DNA of 64,000 bases from the NCBI GenBank assembly GCA_963576565.1, contig OY755038.1:135859348-135923347 (forward strand), given 5' to 3'. Of this stretch, positions 41,912 to 51,665 are shown piece after piece. The notes below the pieces were generated by a model. That model was not told the DNA's origin. It made no database searches and saw nothing but the letters and a program-made list of their open reading frames with translations. Position numbers and translations under genes: made by a program. The DNA comes from Aspidapion aeneum. Its lineage: Eukaryota; Arthropoda; Insecta; Coleoptera; Brentidae. Positions within the stretch are counted from its first letter, which is position 1; the number at the start of each line of letters is the position of its first letter.

Positions 41912-44900
41912 TCGATTTATGATAAGTGCCTTTTGTGGTGAAAATCTTTTTAGGAGTTTGTCTCTTTACTGCGGTTTTTGTAAATTTGGGGGCATCTTTT
42001 GATCTCGATTTCGTTTGTATGTAGGCGTCAGAATGATTTAAGAAATCTGGGGGGTCCGATCGTTTTTCGTTTACCTTGTTTATATTTTTCTCTTTAACTT
42101 GCTGGTTTGTTTCTTTTATTTTTTCGTATAACTTTTGAGTTGTTTCTTTGTGTTTTTGGACATAGTCTGAAACAATGGCTGCGTCCGATATGGTAAAGGG
42201 GTCGATATTACTTATGTGCCCTTTTACCACTTCAAAGGGGGTAAATTTATGTACAGAGTGAATCGAATTATTATAACCAAGGCATGCGCGTTGCATGAGT
42301 TGCTCTGCGCTTGATTTTGGATTATCTTCCTTTAAACATCTAAATGCTTCAATAATGGAAGAATGGAATCTTTCCACGGGGCTATTTGAATTCGAATTTT
42401 TGGCGGTTCCTATGTGAAGTTGGATTTTGTGTAATTTGCAAAAATCTTGAACGTCCTTATTTTTAAATTCAGTTCCTGGGTCAACGGTTATTTTTAAAGG
42501 TAAGCCGTGATGGCTTGAGAAGGTCAGTAATGCGTCTGTGACTGATGTACCGGTCAAGGTCTTTAAAAGGTACGCCTGGCCGTATCGAGAAAATGTGTAG
42601 TACAACGTTAAAAATATTTCTTTTGATATGCGAAATGAATCAACATGTACATGATCAAATGGTTTTGAACTCGTGGGCGTCAAGTTAAATTTAATCACTG
42701 GAGGATCCCTATCGTATTTATTCCTTTGGCATGTTTCACAGTTGTTTACATATTCAGTAATGTCTTCGATCATTTTAGGCCAATAAAAATTTGAAGATAT
42801 TGAAGTTTTCATTTCGTTAATGCCTCTATGACATGTTTTTGTGGTATGATACAGGGTGAGTTTTTCTTTTTGCTCTTCTCTTATCTCTACGTCTACTAAT
42901 AATTTTGGGCAATGTATTATTTTGTAAGATGCATTTTTAAAGATATTTTGGACAGTTGTTGTAAATAATGGGGCCAAAATTGAGGTTCTAAAGAAAATAC
43001 CGTATCGTTGTTTTGGTTCTAAAAATTCTTTTATAAATTTAATTATGTCTTGCTGTGCATCATTGGCAGTTAGTGTGACGTAATATCTCGTATTTTCAAA
43101 GACTTTGTCAAATTTACATTGCATCTTATCTGTATCGCTAATAGTCATTATTATTTGATTTTTATATTGATTTAGAGGTCTTTCCGATATTGGTATTGCC
43201 AATATTGGTTCTTCAGCTGATGAGTGAACAGTTTCTCCATCTGCAGTTTCAAGCTGGGATTGATTATTTGATTGATTTGATTGATTTTTTGATATTCTCT
43301 TTGATTGATTTGATATTGATTGATTATTGTCATTATTATTGGTACTGGGTGATTCTTCTGGTTGGTTTTCAGGTTCTAGCGGTGTTACAAAGCTTTCTGG
43401 TCTGTCTAAAAATTCTTGTATGACATCATCAGAATCTCCCGCATTATTTTGTACTGAAGCCGTTTCCAAGGCATTGAGGTCTACTGGGTTTCTAGACAAT
43501 GCGTCGGCTGCGTTATTGGATTTACCTTTTATATATTTTATTGAGAAGGTATATTCGTCTAATTTTAATCTCCAGCGTACGAGTCTCGAATTTGGTTCTT
43601 TTAAGTTCATAAGCCAAGTAAGTGGTTGATGGTCGGTATACACGGTGAATTCTCTACCAAATAAGTATGGTCGAAAATATTTACATCCCCATACTATTGC
43701 TAAACATTCTTTTTCGATCGTTGCAAAATTAATCTCTGCAGGGTTTAATGTTCTTGATGCATAACAAATTGGGTGTCCATTTTGTGACAAAATGGCCGAA
43801 ATCGCATAATTCGAGGCATCGGTCGTCATTTCAAACGGTTTAGTAAAATCGGGATATGCAAGTACTGGTTCTGAACATAAAATAGTTTTGCAAATATTAA
43901 AGCAGTCTACAAATTCTTTTGTGTGTTCCACTTTATTATTTTTCTTTAAGCAATTAGTCATTGGTTTTGTAATTTTCGCGAAATTTTTAATAAATTTTCG
44001 ATAATAGCCTAATAAACCTAGGAATGATTTGATTTGTTTTTGGGTTTTTGGTATTGGAAATTTTGCTATTGCCTCTAGTTTCTTTTTATTTGGTTTTATT
44101 CCTTCTGTTGTTACAACGTGACCTAAAAATTCGCATTCTTTTTGTAAAAATTCTGATTTATCCAACTGAATTTTTAAGTTTGCGTCTCGGAATTTTTGAA
44201 AAATTAATTTTAGGTTATTTATATGTTCGGTGAGGCTTGTACTGAAGCAAATACAGTCATCCATGTAAATCATGCAAATTTTGTTCTGGAGGTCTTTGAG
44301 GACTTCATCCATGGCTCGTTGGAAAGTAGAGGGTGCATTTTTAAGTCCGAAAGGCATTCTCAAATATTCGTAATGGCCATTTTCTACGTTAAAGGCTGTC
44401 TTCTGAATAGAGTTTGATTGCATTTCTATTTGATGAAAACCACTAGCGAGGTCTAAAGTGGTGAAATATTGAGCTCTACCTAATTTATCGAGTATATCTG
44501 ATATATTGGGAATTGGATATCGATCTGTAATTGTTTTCTCATTGATTTTGCGGTAGTCTACTACAATTCTCCATTTTTGTCTGCCAGAGGCGTCCATTTT
44601 CTTTGGAACAATCCATATTGGAGATGACCAAGGACTGCATGATGGTCTAATAATATTTTTGTCAAGCATTTCTTGAATTTGTCGTCTGACCTCTTCTTTG
44701 TGTATGTATGGGTAGCGATATGACTTTGTATGTACCGGTATTTCATCGTTGGTTTTTATTTCATGTTTTACAGCGGAGGTGAAAGATAGTTTTTCTCCTT
44801 CTTTATAAAAGATGTCCGAAAATTCTCGACATAATTTGGTAATTTCTCTTTTTTCTTCTATATTCATGTGATCTGTTCTAATCAAGTGATCTATTTCCTT

Positions 44901-45617
44901 TTTTATTGATTGGTTTGATATTGGCATTGATTGATCTGATTGACTATAATTTTTAATGACCGATTCAAATGTAAACATTTCAAAATAATTTTCTTCGAAG
45001 GGTTGAACTCTTAGGGGTTGTTCGAAAGTAAGGGATAAATTTCGATCAGTGGGGTTTTGAATCTCTACGCATGCCCATCCATCTTTGGCATTTGTTATTA
45101 TTGGCGGTATTAAAAAATTACCAATTTTATTTCCATCCGTTAATATTTCGCCCTCGTCTATCGAAACGGGTATTAATTTTAAAGCCTTTTCCTTCGGTCC
45201 TAATGCTACTGTTGAGCTTGTATCAAAACTTTGTCGATATATGAATGGTATTTTTACATTCGATCCAATCAATTGTTGGTTAATGATGTCCAGGTTGATT
45301 TCAAGTTGTCTAAGGTCGTTTATACCTATTACACCGTCGAAAAAATCGTGGAAGTCGAATAAAACGAACTTAATATATGTGTTACAATTAAATTCTGCGA
45401 ACGCAGGGATTTCTGCTTCAAACTGTGTTTCGGTGCAACCTGTTGCCGTTTTAATTTTATTTTGTTTTCTAAAAATACAATTTGGAAAAAATTCTTCAGC
45501 GATTGATGGTCGAAGAACCGAACGACAACTTCCTGTATCGATTAATAATTTACATTTTGGATGTTTAATTTCGATATAAGGAAGTGCGCTGTTGCCAGAG
45601 CTATTTATTTCTACTAG
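41793..45617 (-). CDS. pol: Gypsy-type Pol polyprotein: protease, RT, RNase H, integrase
   Basis: The frame is open from the end of gag and lies in the -1 frame relative to it. An aspartic protease with LLIDTGS is at 45528-45545. RT follows, with the YMDD catalytic box at 44257-44268. RNase H shows MTTDASNYAISAIL and YTDHQPLTWL. Integrase has an HHCC zinc module (CHRGINEMK to CETCQRNK), then catalytic acidic residues in VHVDSF, TVDPGTEFKN and NSPVERFHSS. The tail is basic and Ser-rich. The first in-frame ATG is at 45272, but the protease lies upstream of it, so translation should occur by -1 frameshifting from gag. All catalytic residues I can see are present. Confidence 0.95.
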   Translation of the reverse strand, partial: LVEINSSGNSALPYIEIKHPKCKLLIDTGSCRSVLRPSIAEEFFPNCIFRKQNKIKTATGCTETQFEAEIPAFAEFNCNTYIKFVLFDFHDFFDGVIGINDLRQLEINLDIINQQLIGSNVKIPFIYRQSFDTSSTVALGPKEKALKLIPVSIDEGEILTDGNKIGNFLIPPIITNAKDGWACVEIQNPTDRNLSLTFEQPLRVQPFEENYFEMFTFESVIKNYSQSDQSMPISNQSIKKEIDHLIRTDHMNIEEKREITKLCREFSDIFYKEGEKLSFTSAVKHEIKTNDEIPVHTKSYRYPYIHKEEVRRQIQEMLDKNIIRPSCSPWSSPIWIVPKKMDASGRQKWRIVVDYRKINEKTITDRYPIPNISDILDKLGRAQYFTTLDLASGFHQIEMQSNSIQKTAFNVENGHYEYLRMPFGLKNAPSTFQRAMDEVLKDLQNKICMIYMDDCICFSTSLTEHINNLKLIFQKFRDANLKIQLDKSEFLQKECEFLGHVVTTEGIKPNKKKLEAIAKFPIPKTQKQIKSFLGLLGYYRKFIKNFAKITKPMTNCLKKNNKVEHTKEFVDCFNICKTILCSEPVLAYPDFTKPFEMTTDASNYAISAILSQNGHPICYASRTLNPAEINFATIEKECLAIVWGCKYFRPYLFGREFTVYTDHQPLTWLMNLKEPNSRLVRWRLKLDEYTFSIKYIKGKSNNAADALSRNPVDLNALETASVQNNAGDSDDVIQEFLDRPESFVTPLEPENQPEESPSTNNNDNNQSISNQSKRISKNQSNQSNNQSQLETADGETVHSSAEEPILAIPISERPLNQYKNQIIMTISDTDKMQCKFDKVFENTRYYVTLTANDAQQDIIKFIKEFLEPKQRYGIFFRTSILAPLFTTTVQNIFKNASYKIIHCPKLLVDVEIREEQKEKLTLYHTTKTCHRGINEMKTSISSNFYWPKMIEDITEYVNNCETCQRNKYDRDPPVIKFNLTPTSSKPFDHVHVDSFRISKEIFLTLYYTFSRYGQAYLLKTLTGTSVTDALLTFSSHHGLPLKITVDPGTEFKNKDVQDFCKLHKIQLHIGTAKNSNSNSPVERFHSSIIEAFRCLKEDNPKSSAEQLMQRACLGYNNSIHSVHKFTPFEVVKGHISNIDPFTISDAAIVSDYVQKHKETTQKLYEKIKETNQQVKEKNINKVNEKRSDPPDFLNHSDAYIQTKSRSKDAPKFTKTAVKRQTPKKIFTTKGTYHKSSARKPKTKKKSSLQVQNDTPEERPHSSSHNDVTNSSQQQ

Positions 45618-47143
45618 GTTTGATTTTGTTTGGAGCTGACCTCTTGAAAATTTTCGGTTTTATTTTTAGTTTCCGAGATATTTAAATTTTGAGTTGAAGT
45701 TCCGGAATTTTGCATTTCATTTCCTTGGTTTTGGTAATAAACATTAGTTTCATATGACTGATCGGTGTATGGGTTATAATCATCGCTATGGTACTGGTTA
45801 TAATCATGGCTATCGTACTGATTATAATCATAGCTATTATATTGGTTGTAATCATGGTCATCGTATTGGGTATAATCATAGTCATTGTATTGGTTATAAT
45901 CATGGCTATAATTATTTTGACAAGATACATCATTCATGTGTAATTCTTCGAAATGAAATTGAGGTGGTTTAGGATAACGTTGCCAGTGTTGTGGTAGTTG
46001 ACTTTGTTGGCTATGTACGCGTCTAAATGTATTATTAGATGTCACGGACATTGGGGTAGGTTTTGGTAATTGATCTTGTGGTGTATTTTTTGGTTTAAAT
46101 ACGTCTGGTTTGGGACCGAAAACTTGTTCACCTGTGAAAAACTTTTTTGGTGGCATTGGTCGTGGTTGAATATTTATTGGACCAGTAGGAAACCTATTTT
46201 GGTTAGCAAAATTTTGATTAGAGAAATTTTGATTTTGAGGTCGCTGCTGAAAGAAGTTTGAGTTTTGACTAAAATAATTTTGAGGTTGTCTTTGGAAATT
46301 ATTAAACGGTTGATTTGGTGAGCTAAAAATATTTCTATTAGGTACTTGTTTTGAACTTGAAGGGAAATTGTGATTATTTTGAGAACCGTATAATTTTTCG
46401 AAATTTTCGAATTCGTTGACTTTAGTCATGGCTTCTTCTAACGAATCGGGTTTATTGAAAAACATATTGTCACGGATTTTACCTGTGCAATTTGCGATAA
46501 AAGTGTTTAATGCAGTTTTTTCATATTCATTTTTCAAAATAGCAAATGTTTCGAGGGGTAGATTTTCTTGTCGAACCATTTGATTGATTGCGTTTGTAAG
46601 GTGCTTAAGCCGTGTACCAAAAGAAAAAAGATCTTCGTTTTTAAAAGGTTTGGTGCGAGCTAAATCTTGAATTAAGCATTCTTTATCTCTTCGATCAGAA
46701 AAACATTGTTTTAAAGCTTCCTTTAATTCGAAATAATTTTGTATATCACTTCTATTGCCTACCAATTTTTCGGCATTACCTGTCAATTTACTTTGGATGT
46801 GATCAAAAATTAATGCATTAAGTGTCTCATTTCGTGCAACTGAATAGTCTTGTACTAACCTATCGCATTTGTTTAAGAAAATATTAAGAGTTTCATAACT
46901 ACCATCATAAGGTCTTAAAGTATTTAACCTTGCCCTTAATAAATCCCATTCTATACGTGGTGGTTGAGGTAGTGGCATAACATTACCTTCTTGATTTGCC
47001 ATTTTTGACGGTCTTATAACGTTTGCAAAATTTTGAAACCGATATTCAAAATGTTTCGGTTGTTTTTTCTCTGTTTTTGATTTAAACTGATTCGAAAATA
47101 AACTACTTAAAGAATCCGAATCAGAATCACTGTCTGAGCTCAT
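45614..47143 (-). CDS. gag: Gypsy-type Gag, 509 aa
   Basis: Residues about 60-260 carry the helical capsid region of gypsy Gag proteins (LRPYDGSYETLNIFLNKCDR, then ALKQCFSDRRDKECLIQDLA and EDLFSFGTRLKHLTNAIN). After it comes an Asn/Gln/Phe-rich linker. The carboxyl part (about 405-465) has at least six repeats of the type DYNQYxxxDYNQY, with no classic CCHC knuckle. The repeats are visible in the DNA at 45754-45920. Gag forms the particle and packages element RNA. The ATG at 47143 follows a leader of about 590 bp. It ends in two consecutive TAG codons. Confidence 0.93.
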   Translation of the reverse strand: MSSDSDSDSDSLSSLFSNQFKSKTEKKQPKHFEYRFQNFANVIRPSKMANQEGNVMPLPQPPRIEWDLLRARLNTLRPYDGSYETLNIFLNKCDRLVQDYSVARNETLNALIFDHIQSKLTGNAEKLVGNRSDIQNYFELKEALKQCFSDRRDKECLIQDLARTKPFKNEDLFSFGTRLKHLTNAINQMVRQENLPLETFAILKNEYEKTALNTFIANCTGKIRDNMFFNKPDSLEEAMTKVNEFENFEKLYGSQNNHNFPSSSKQVPNRNIFSSPNQPFNNFQRQPQNYFSQNSNFFQQRPQNQNFSNQNFANQNRFPTGPINIQPRPMPPKKFFTGEQVFGPKPDVFKPKNTPQDQLPKPTPMSVTSNNTFRRVHSQQSQLPQHWQRYPKPPQFHFEELHMNDVSCQNNYSHDYNQYNDYDYTQYDDHDYNQYNSYDYNQYDSHDYNQYHSDDYNPYTDQSYETNVYYQNQGNEMQNSGTSTQNLNISETKNKTENFQEVSSKQNQT

Positions 47144-47728
47144 AAAAATTACAAAAAATAAATTTTTAAATGTTTTTTAATACTAATTTCTTTTTTCAAA
47201 ATTCTAAAATTCAGTTTTCGATTTTTGTTGAATTTTATTTATTTTTGTTTTTCCTATTCTATTATTAACCTAGTTGATCGCAATTGATCTTGCCCTAAAT
47301 CTATTGATCCCAATTGATCTTGCCTAAATATAGTGATCCCAATTGATCTTGCCTAAAATTAATGATCCCAATTGATCTTGCCTAAACTAATGATCCCAAT
47401 TGATCTTGCCTAAAATTAGTGATCCCAATTGATCTTGCCTAAAATTAATTGATTGCAATTAATCACGCCCTAAAATTATCTCTACCGAAATCTTACACGA
47501 TCTAGGAAGAGGCGAAAAGGAAAATTTGGCACTTACGATTTTTGTGGTCTTCTTGCGTCGTGGTTGCTTTATCGCTGTGGCCCAAATTAATCCTTCCCCG
47601 ATTCACCAACAGAGAACTGCGACTTGTCACTGTTAAAGTTCTTTTTGCGTTTTAAAGAGTTGAAACTCACGAACCGATTAAAGTTTTTGTTTTTTAACCG
47701 ATACTAAACGCATCCGCACGACTGCGCC
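47144..47728 (-). other. Errantivirus 5' leader
   Basis: Untranslated leader between PBS and gag, containing the tandem array at 47276-47478. No ORF. Confidence 0.8.
47276..47478. promoter_or_regulatory. Seven tandem ~29-bp repeats in the 5' leader (insulator position)
   Basis: Seven units carry the core GATCCCAATTGATCTTGCCT followed by a short AT spacer. Units 2-6 are almost identical and units 1 and 7 are diverged. In Drosophila gypsy the Su(Hw) insulator occupies the same place, between the 5' LTR and gag, and is also a tandem array. The motif is different here, so a boundary or enhancer function is only an inference. Confidence 0.6.
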
Positions 47729-47729
47729 A
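47717..47729 (-). promoter_or_regulatory. Primer-binding site, tRNA-Ser type
   Basis: The minus strand just inside the 5' LTR reads TGGCGCAGTCG, sharing the T with the LTR end. That string is the PBS of several gypsy-group elements primed by serine tRNA. Confidence 0.85.
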
Positions 47730-47953
47730 GTTAAGTATTAACTTTAGAGTTAATTGTTTTTAAAAAATTTTATTTTGCGTAATAACTTTAAAGTAACAAT
47801 AGTACGATCTTAAGTCTACAGAAGCTTTGCTGGGAATGGTTTAATTTTCTCCTAACAATTCATATAATAGTAAAAAAGTGCAAAGTTAGCAAACACGTGT
47901 GGTTATAAAAATGCTTATCTAATATAATAAAAATAAATTATGTGAATATAACT
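47729..47953 (-). repeat. 5' LTR of the errantivirus-like element
   Basis: 225 bp, AGTTA...TAACT ends. One noticed difference from the left LTR (C for T in CTCCTAAYAATTCAT). Flanked by CGTG on the right. Confidence 0.95.
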
Positions 47954-48465
47954 CGTGGCTCAATCGACCCAAAAAGTACATAGATATGTGGCCTTGAAAT
48001 AAAAATAAATGTGTATGAGTATATAATAGACTATATACCTACTTCGTGCTCGAGCCGCTTCACTTTTTCCCTTCCCTACATCTCTGTACCCGCTCACATA
48101 ACAAAGCCCGTCGCGAAGTCAAGAGGTCATTCTGTCAATCTCAAGCAAGCGGTACACATCAATATCAGATCAATTCAGTATTTTGTTGTTGGCGTGATGC
48201 AAAATATCGCACACTTAAAACTAAAAAGACATAACTCAAAAATTTAAAAATGTGTCCCTGCAATAAAAATACTTACAACGTGTCTGTTTAGCTCATATTT
48301 TAACTTTGTGCTTATAAACAAAAGTTTTCCATAATTTCCCGAAAAATTGTAAACAAAGTAAATTTTGGTGATCTTTAGTTAAAAAGCACATTTGAATGCA
48401 TTTTTGATACATAAACTCATTTTCAAAACGTTTGAGTTGCGTCTCTTTAGATTTAAGGGTGCGAT
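47954..48465 (+). other. Upstream region of the P-type transposase gene
   Basis: An imperfect inverted pair (ATATCGCACACTTAAAACTA near 48205 and TAGATTTAAGGGTGCGATAT ending 48466) frames about 260 bp and ends at the ATG. It could be a subterminal inverted repeat of the P-type element. No 31-bp P-like terminal repeat was found. Confidence 0.5.
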
Positions 48466-48613
48466 ATGGATAATATTAAATATTCCGCAAAATCGGGAAA
48501 CAAATGCATGTATTTTAATTGTGGAAAGTCCAAATACAGAACAACCGATAGTGTGAGGCAATTTAAATTTCCCAGAAATGTGGAGCCGTGCAAGAAGTGG
48601 ATAAGAAATTGTG
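48466..48613 (+). CDS. P-superfamily transposase, exon 1 (THAP domain, first half)
   Basis: The ATG at 48466 opens a 49-codon exon with KCMYFNCGKSKYR, QFKFPRNVEPCKKW and a final half codon. Spacing fits the first half of a C2CH THAP zinc finger: C-x4-C, then an FP motif and a tryptophan. It ends at G|GTAAAT and joins in phase with 58937. THAP domains bind element termini in P-type transposases and promoters in domesticated THAP proteins. The exon has no stop or frameshift. Confidence 0.8.
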
Positions 48614-48744
48614 GTAAATAAGAGAGTCCTTAATACCTTAAGTATTTTGACCTTACTAGCCCGCACAGCAATGGCTAATAAAGGTATTGTTTTCGACGAC
48701 AAAATTTTTTTTGTGATAACGCCGAAAATGTGTTATTTGGGTGT

Positions 48745-49100
48745 ATTTTGACCTATCCTATCAATATCGTCGTGATGTCTGTCTATGTGTGTTCACGATA
48801 GCTCCTAAACCGCTGAACCGGTTTTCATAAAATTTTCAGGTAAAATCGTATTCGACACTCTTACGAGCTGATTAGTTTTTCAAAATCCAATAACGCTAAC
48901 GCTTAACAATTAAAATTTTTAAAAAATGCTAACTGCATGCATCAATATGCGGTTTTCAGAATATAGTAGACTAGATTTTGATCAATAAAAAAAACTATGT
49001 AGGAGCATTACAAAAAAGTGTTTTCAAGGCTGATTATCATAGCTTCACTTGTGCTAATAGGCTAGCTAGGAAGGTATCAGATCCGTCATGGATCGATTTA
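48745..49100 (-). mobile_element. Dispersed repeat with CTAG-type end, copy 2
   Basis: Reverse relative of 36063-36489: it shares GGCTAGCTAGGAAGGTATCA near 49050 with the inverse of 36085-36105, plus the AAAATGCTAACTGCATGCAT and CGAGCTGATTAG-like blocks. Both copies are diverged. Confidence 0.5.
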
Positions 49101-49471
49101 TTTATTTTAATCAAACAAAAATAAAACTAAATAACTACTCTTTTGCAAATGTCAGGCATTTGTAAAAAATCGAGTGGTGGGTCGGTATTTCCTTTTGGTG
49201 TACAGGTTAGGGTAAATACCAGGAAATACTTGGGGAGTTCTGGGAAATATACTAGGAAATACCGGGAAGTGCTTGGGAAATACTAGGAAATACCATTGAA
49301 ATTGGAGGAAATACTGTAAGTATTATACCGTAGGTATTTCCCTTTGGTGTACAAAAATCGGCGATCGACCCACCCCTTGCAAAAAACCTAAATTTGAGAA
49401 ATACATTAAGCATTGAAAAAATATTCTATAACTCTAAATTGGGGGAGGTTGTTAGTCCTTACAACTTTATA
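49101..49471. repeat. Degenerate GGAAATACC repeats
   Basis: Between 49180 and 49350 the words AGGAAATAC and GGGAAATAC recur about seven times, framed by two copies of TTTGGTGTACA (near 49195 and 49345). No ORF. Confidence 0.6.
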
Positions 49472-50169
49472 CAGGATGTCCCATAACTTAGGGGCCATAG
49501 TGCAGCAGGTGATAGAGGAGGTTATTTCCGAGAAAAAAGTTATAAGGGTCACACATCTGTTTTTAAGATATAGGATTTTTAAAGTTAAAGGAGTGAGGGA
49601 AAAAGAGTTTAACAAAAAAAAGAAAATTTGTCACAGCCATTGGGATTCAAAAATGTGGTATTTCTTTTTTTGATACAAAAACAAGTTAAGATTGAGATAC
49701 AGGATGTCAAAATAACCACATAAAAAAATAATAATTTTTTGAAAAAATTAATTTTTGCTTACTTATTCTTTTAAAAAATATTAATAATATTTTATTATTA
49801 TGTCTCGCTAGAGACTTGTATTTATTAACAAAAAATATTTAAAAAAAATTGCATTTAATATTTTATTCATAAAAGTTTAGACCAAAAAAATAGTTTTTTC
49901 TAAAAAAAATTTACCGACTAATTTTTTTTTAAATAATTTGTATTTCAACTTATTGCTCTTGTTCTAATACACGACTTTACTCAATTTCATATTTTTAAAG
50001 CGTTTTTTTAAAAAGTTATTATCAAAAAAGTTTAAAAAATCGCCAACTTTGATGCTCTGTATCTCGACAATGAAAGTGTTTTGACCCATGCATCATAGAA
50101 ACTTTTTTATCAGGCATGATCTCCTCTATCACCTGTTGGCCTATGGCCCCTAAGTTATGGGACACCCTG
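49472..50169. mobile_element. Tc1/mariner-like MITE, 698 bp, intact ends
   Basis: CAGGATGTCCCATAACTTAG at the left and GGGACACCCTG at the right are inverted, flanked by TA at 49470-49471 and 50170-50171. The same family as 933-1585 but in opposite orientation. AT-rich interior without a transposase. Confidence 0.85.
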
Positions 50170-51544
50170 TATAGTTCAGGCCCTACGGGGTCCGATACTG
50201 CGTTTAATGATAGAAGCAACACATTTGGTATGGATAGACTCGCCCGAACATTTTACGAAAGGGAACCCCCCCAACCCTGGCAGGGGGGTGGTTCCCCCCT
50301 TAAAAGTGCTTTTTGACGGTTTTTGCTAATAACTCGAAAACGGTCAACTTTTCTAAAATTATTCTAAATATTATTTTGCAAGCGGATAAAATTTCCTTTT
50401 TGACCATGTAGGTACCTTAGTACCCTCTAAAGGCAGTGGTGCACGTTCTAAAGACCTACGAAAAAAAGGAAAAATGTTTATATGTTTTTTTTTTTAATTT
50501 TTCTTGTCGCATTTTGTATCCTTAACACATTGTTTTTTTCAAAAAAATATTTTTGTTCAAAAACCCATTGTCTACAAATATTTAATAAGTTAGATATAAC
50601 TTTTGAAAATAGCCGCTTTAAAACAAAAATGTTGAACATTAATTTTTGTAATTAAGTAAACAATACTCAAGGTGAGTAAAGAAATATTTTTGATTAGTAT
50701 TAACTTAAAACTTAATTTTTCAAGTTGAATTCATTTAAATTGGGGGGAGGGGGCATTCCTCCTAGTTCAGGCAAGATTCGGGAAAATCCACTTTCTAGAA
50801 GCATTTTATATTACTTTTTAGCAAATGGGCAATTCCCCCAATTTTGACCCCGCTGAATCCGAATATCCCTGTTGCCAACTCGAAATATTGACAGGGGCTG
50901 AGATATTCAAGATGGCAGCCAAAATGGCGGCGGAATTTTAAATTGCCGCTGGAAAGACCAAATTGTCACAGGTGTACATTCAAAACATATATTTGTATAA
51001 TTAAAAAATAATAACATATTATTATTTTTTTTTAATAGCTGCAAGAACCTCTAAAAACCCCCCAGACCCCTCAAAATCTGAAAGTTTGAGGTTTTTTCAA
51101 ATTTTCTTAAAAACTAAGCTTCTAAGAGAAAAATGTAAAATATACTTTATTGTAGACAATAAAATTCCCGTTTCAACATGGTATAACTTAATAAAGTTAG
51201 ACTAATAACAAGCTCTCCAGCGGCGTCCGTTAATTGAAGTAATTAAAAAAAGTTGAAAAAATACCTGTTTTTTCCAAGATTTATTTAATTTTTTAAAAAA
51301 CTAATATCTACAGAAAACCGTGTAATACATTTTGGTATACTCAATAAAATTTCCTTCAAAATGACGTGTAACATGATTAAATCGGTTTTATAAATAAAAC
51401 TTCAGGGGCATTCGTAAATTAAATTAATTTAAAAAAAACAGAAAATAAACAAAACAAAACAAAAGAAAATATAAATAATTAGCAGATTAATGTCGGGTTT
51501 CGTTTTTAATTTTGTGCCGTTTGTTTTCCTGATGTGCTTGAATT

Positions 51545-51665
51545 CTTGTTTTTTGTTGTTCCAATGTACGATCTAGTCTGAAGGTCTGATGAAGACAAAA
51601 ACCATTGTCGAAACGTTACCGATGGATTAAAACGTATATTTACCAGAACAACAGTGTCCTTATTC
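51545..51665 (+). ncRNA. Hammerhead-ribozyme-like motif
   Basis: CTGATGAAGACAAAAACCAT is followed by TGTCGAAACG. This has the CUGANGA box, a 5-bp stem (GACAA/TTGTC) and the GAAA box. Downstream AACGTA could close stem III with ACGTT. TGTTGTTC (about 51555) and GAACAACA (about 51645) could close stem I. The base next to the core in stem I does not pair well, so activity is uncertain. Confidence 0.3.

Larger units (their letters stand above)
37580..42029. repeat. 2,225-bp tandem duplication covering LTR, env and pol end
   Basis: 37580-39804 and 39805-42029 are direct copies with two noticed substitutions. The unit contains 77 bp of external flank, the 225-bp LTR, env and the last part of pol. 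The junction at 39804 shares only about one base with the two original break sites. Because the unit includes external flank, the duplication happened after insertion, or arose in assembly. Confidence 0.95.
37657..47953 (-). mobile_element. Errantivirus-like (gypsy) LTR retrotransposon with gag, pol and env
   Basis: The 225-bp LTRs at 37657-37881 and 47729-47953 start AGTTAAGTATT and end TATAACT, and differ at one noticed position. The flanks carry CGTG at 37653-37656 and 47954-47957, a 4-bp duplication of the alternating pyrimidine-purine type typical of errantiviruses. Gag, pol and env are all open. The primer-binding site matches the tRNA-Ser type. Without the internal 2,225-bp duplication the element is about 8.1 kb. 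Env-bearing gypsy elements can act as insect endogenous retroviruses. The intact frames and near-identical LTRs point to recent insertion. Confidence 0.95.

Noticed and set aside
48379..48702. 107-aa minus-strand ORF
   Set aside because: It is the shadow of THAP exon 1, which has clear zinc-finger and splice signals on the plus strand.
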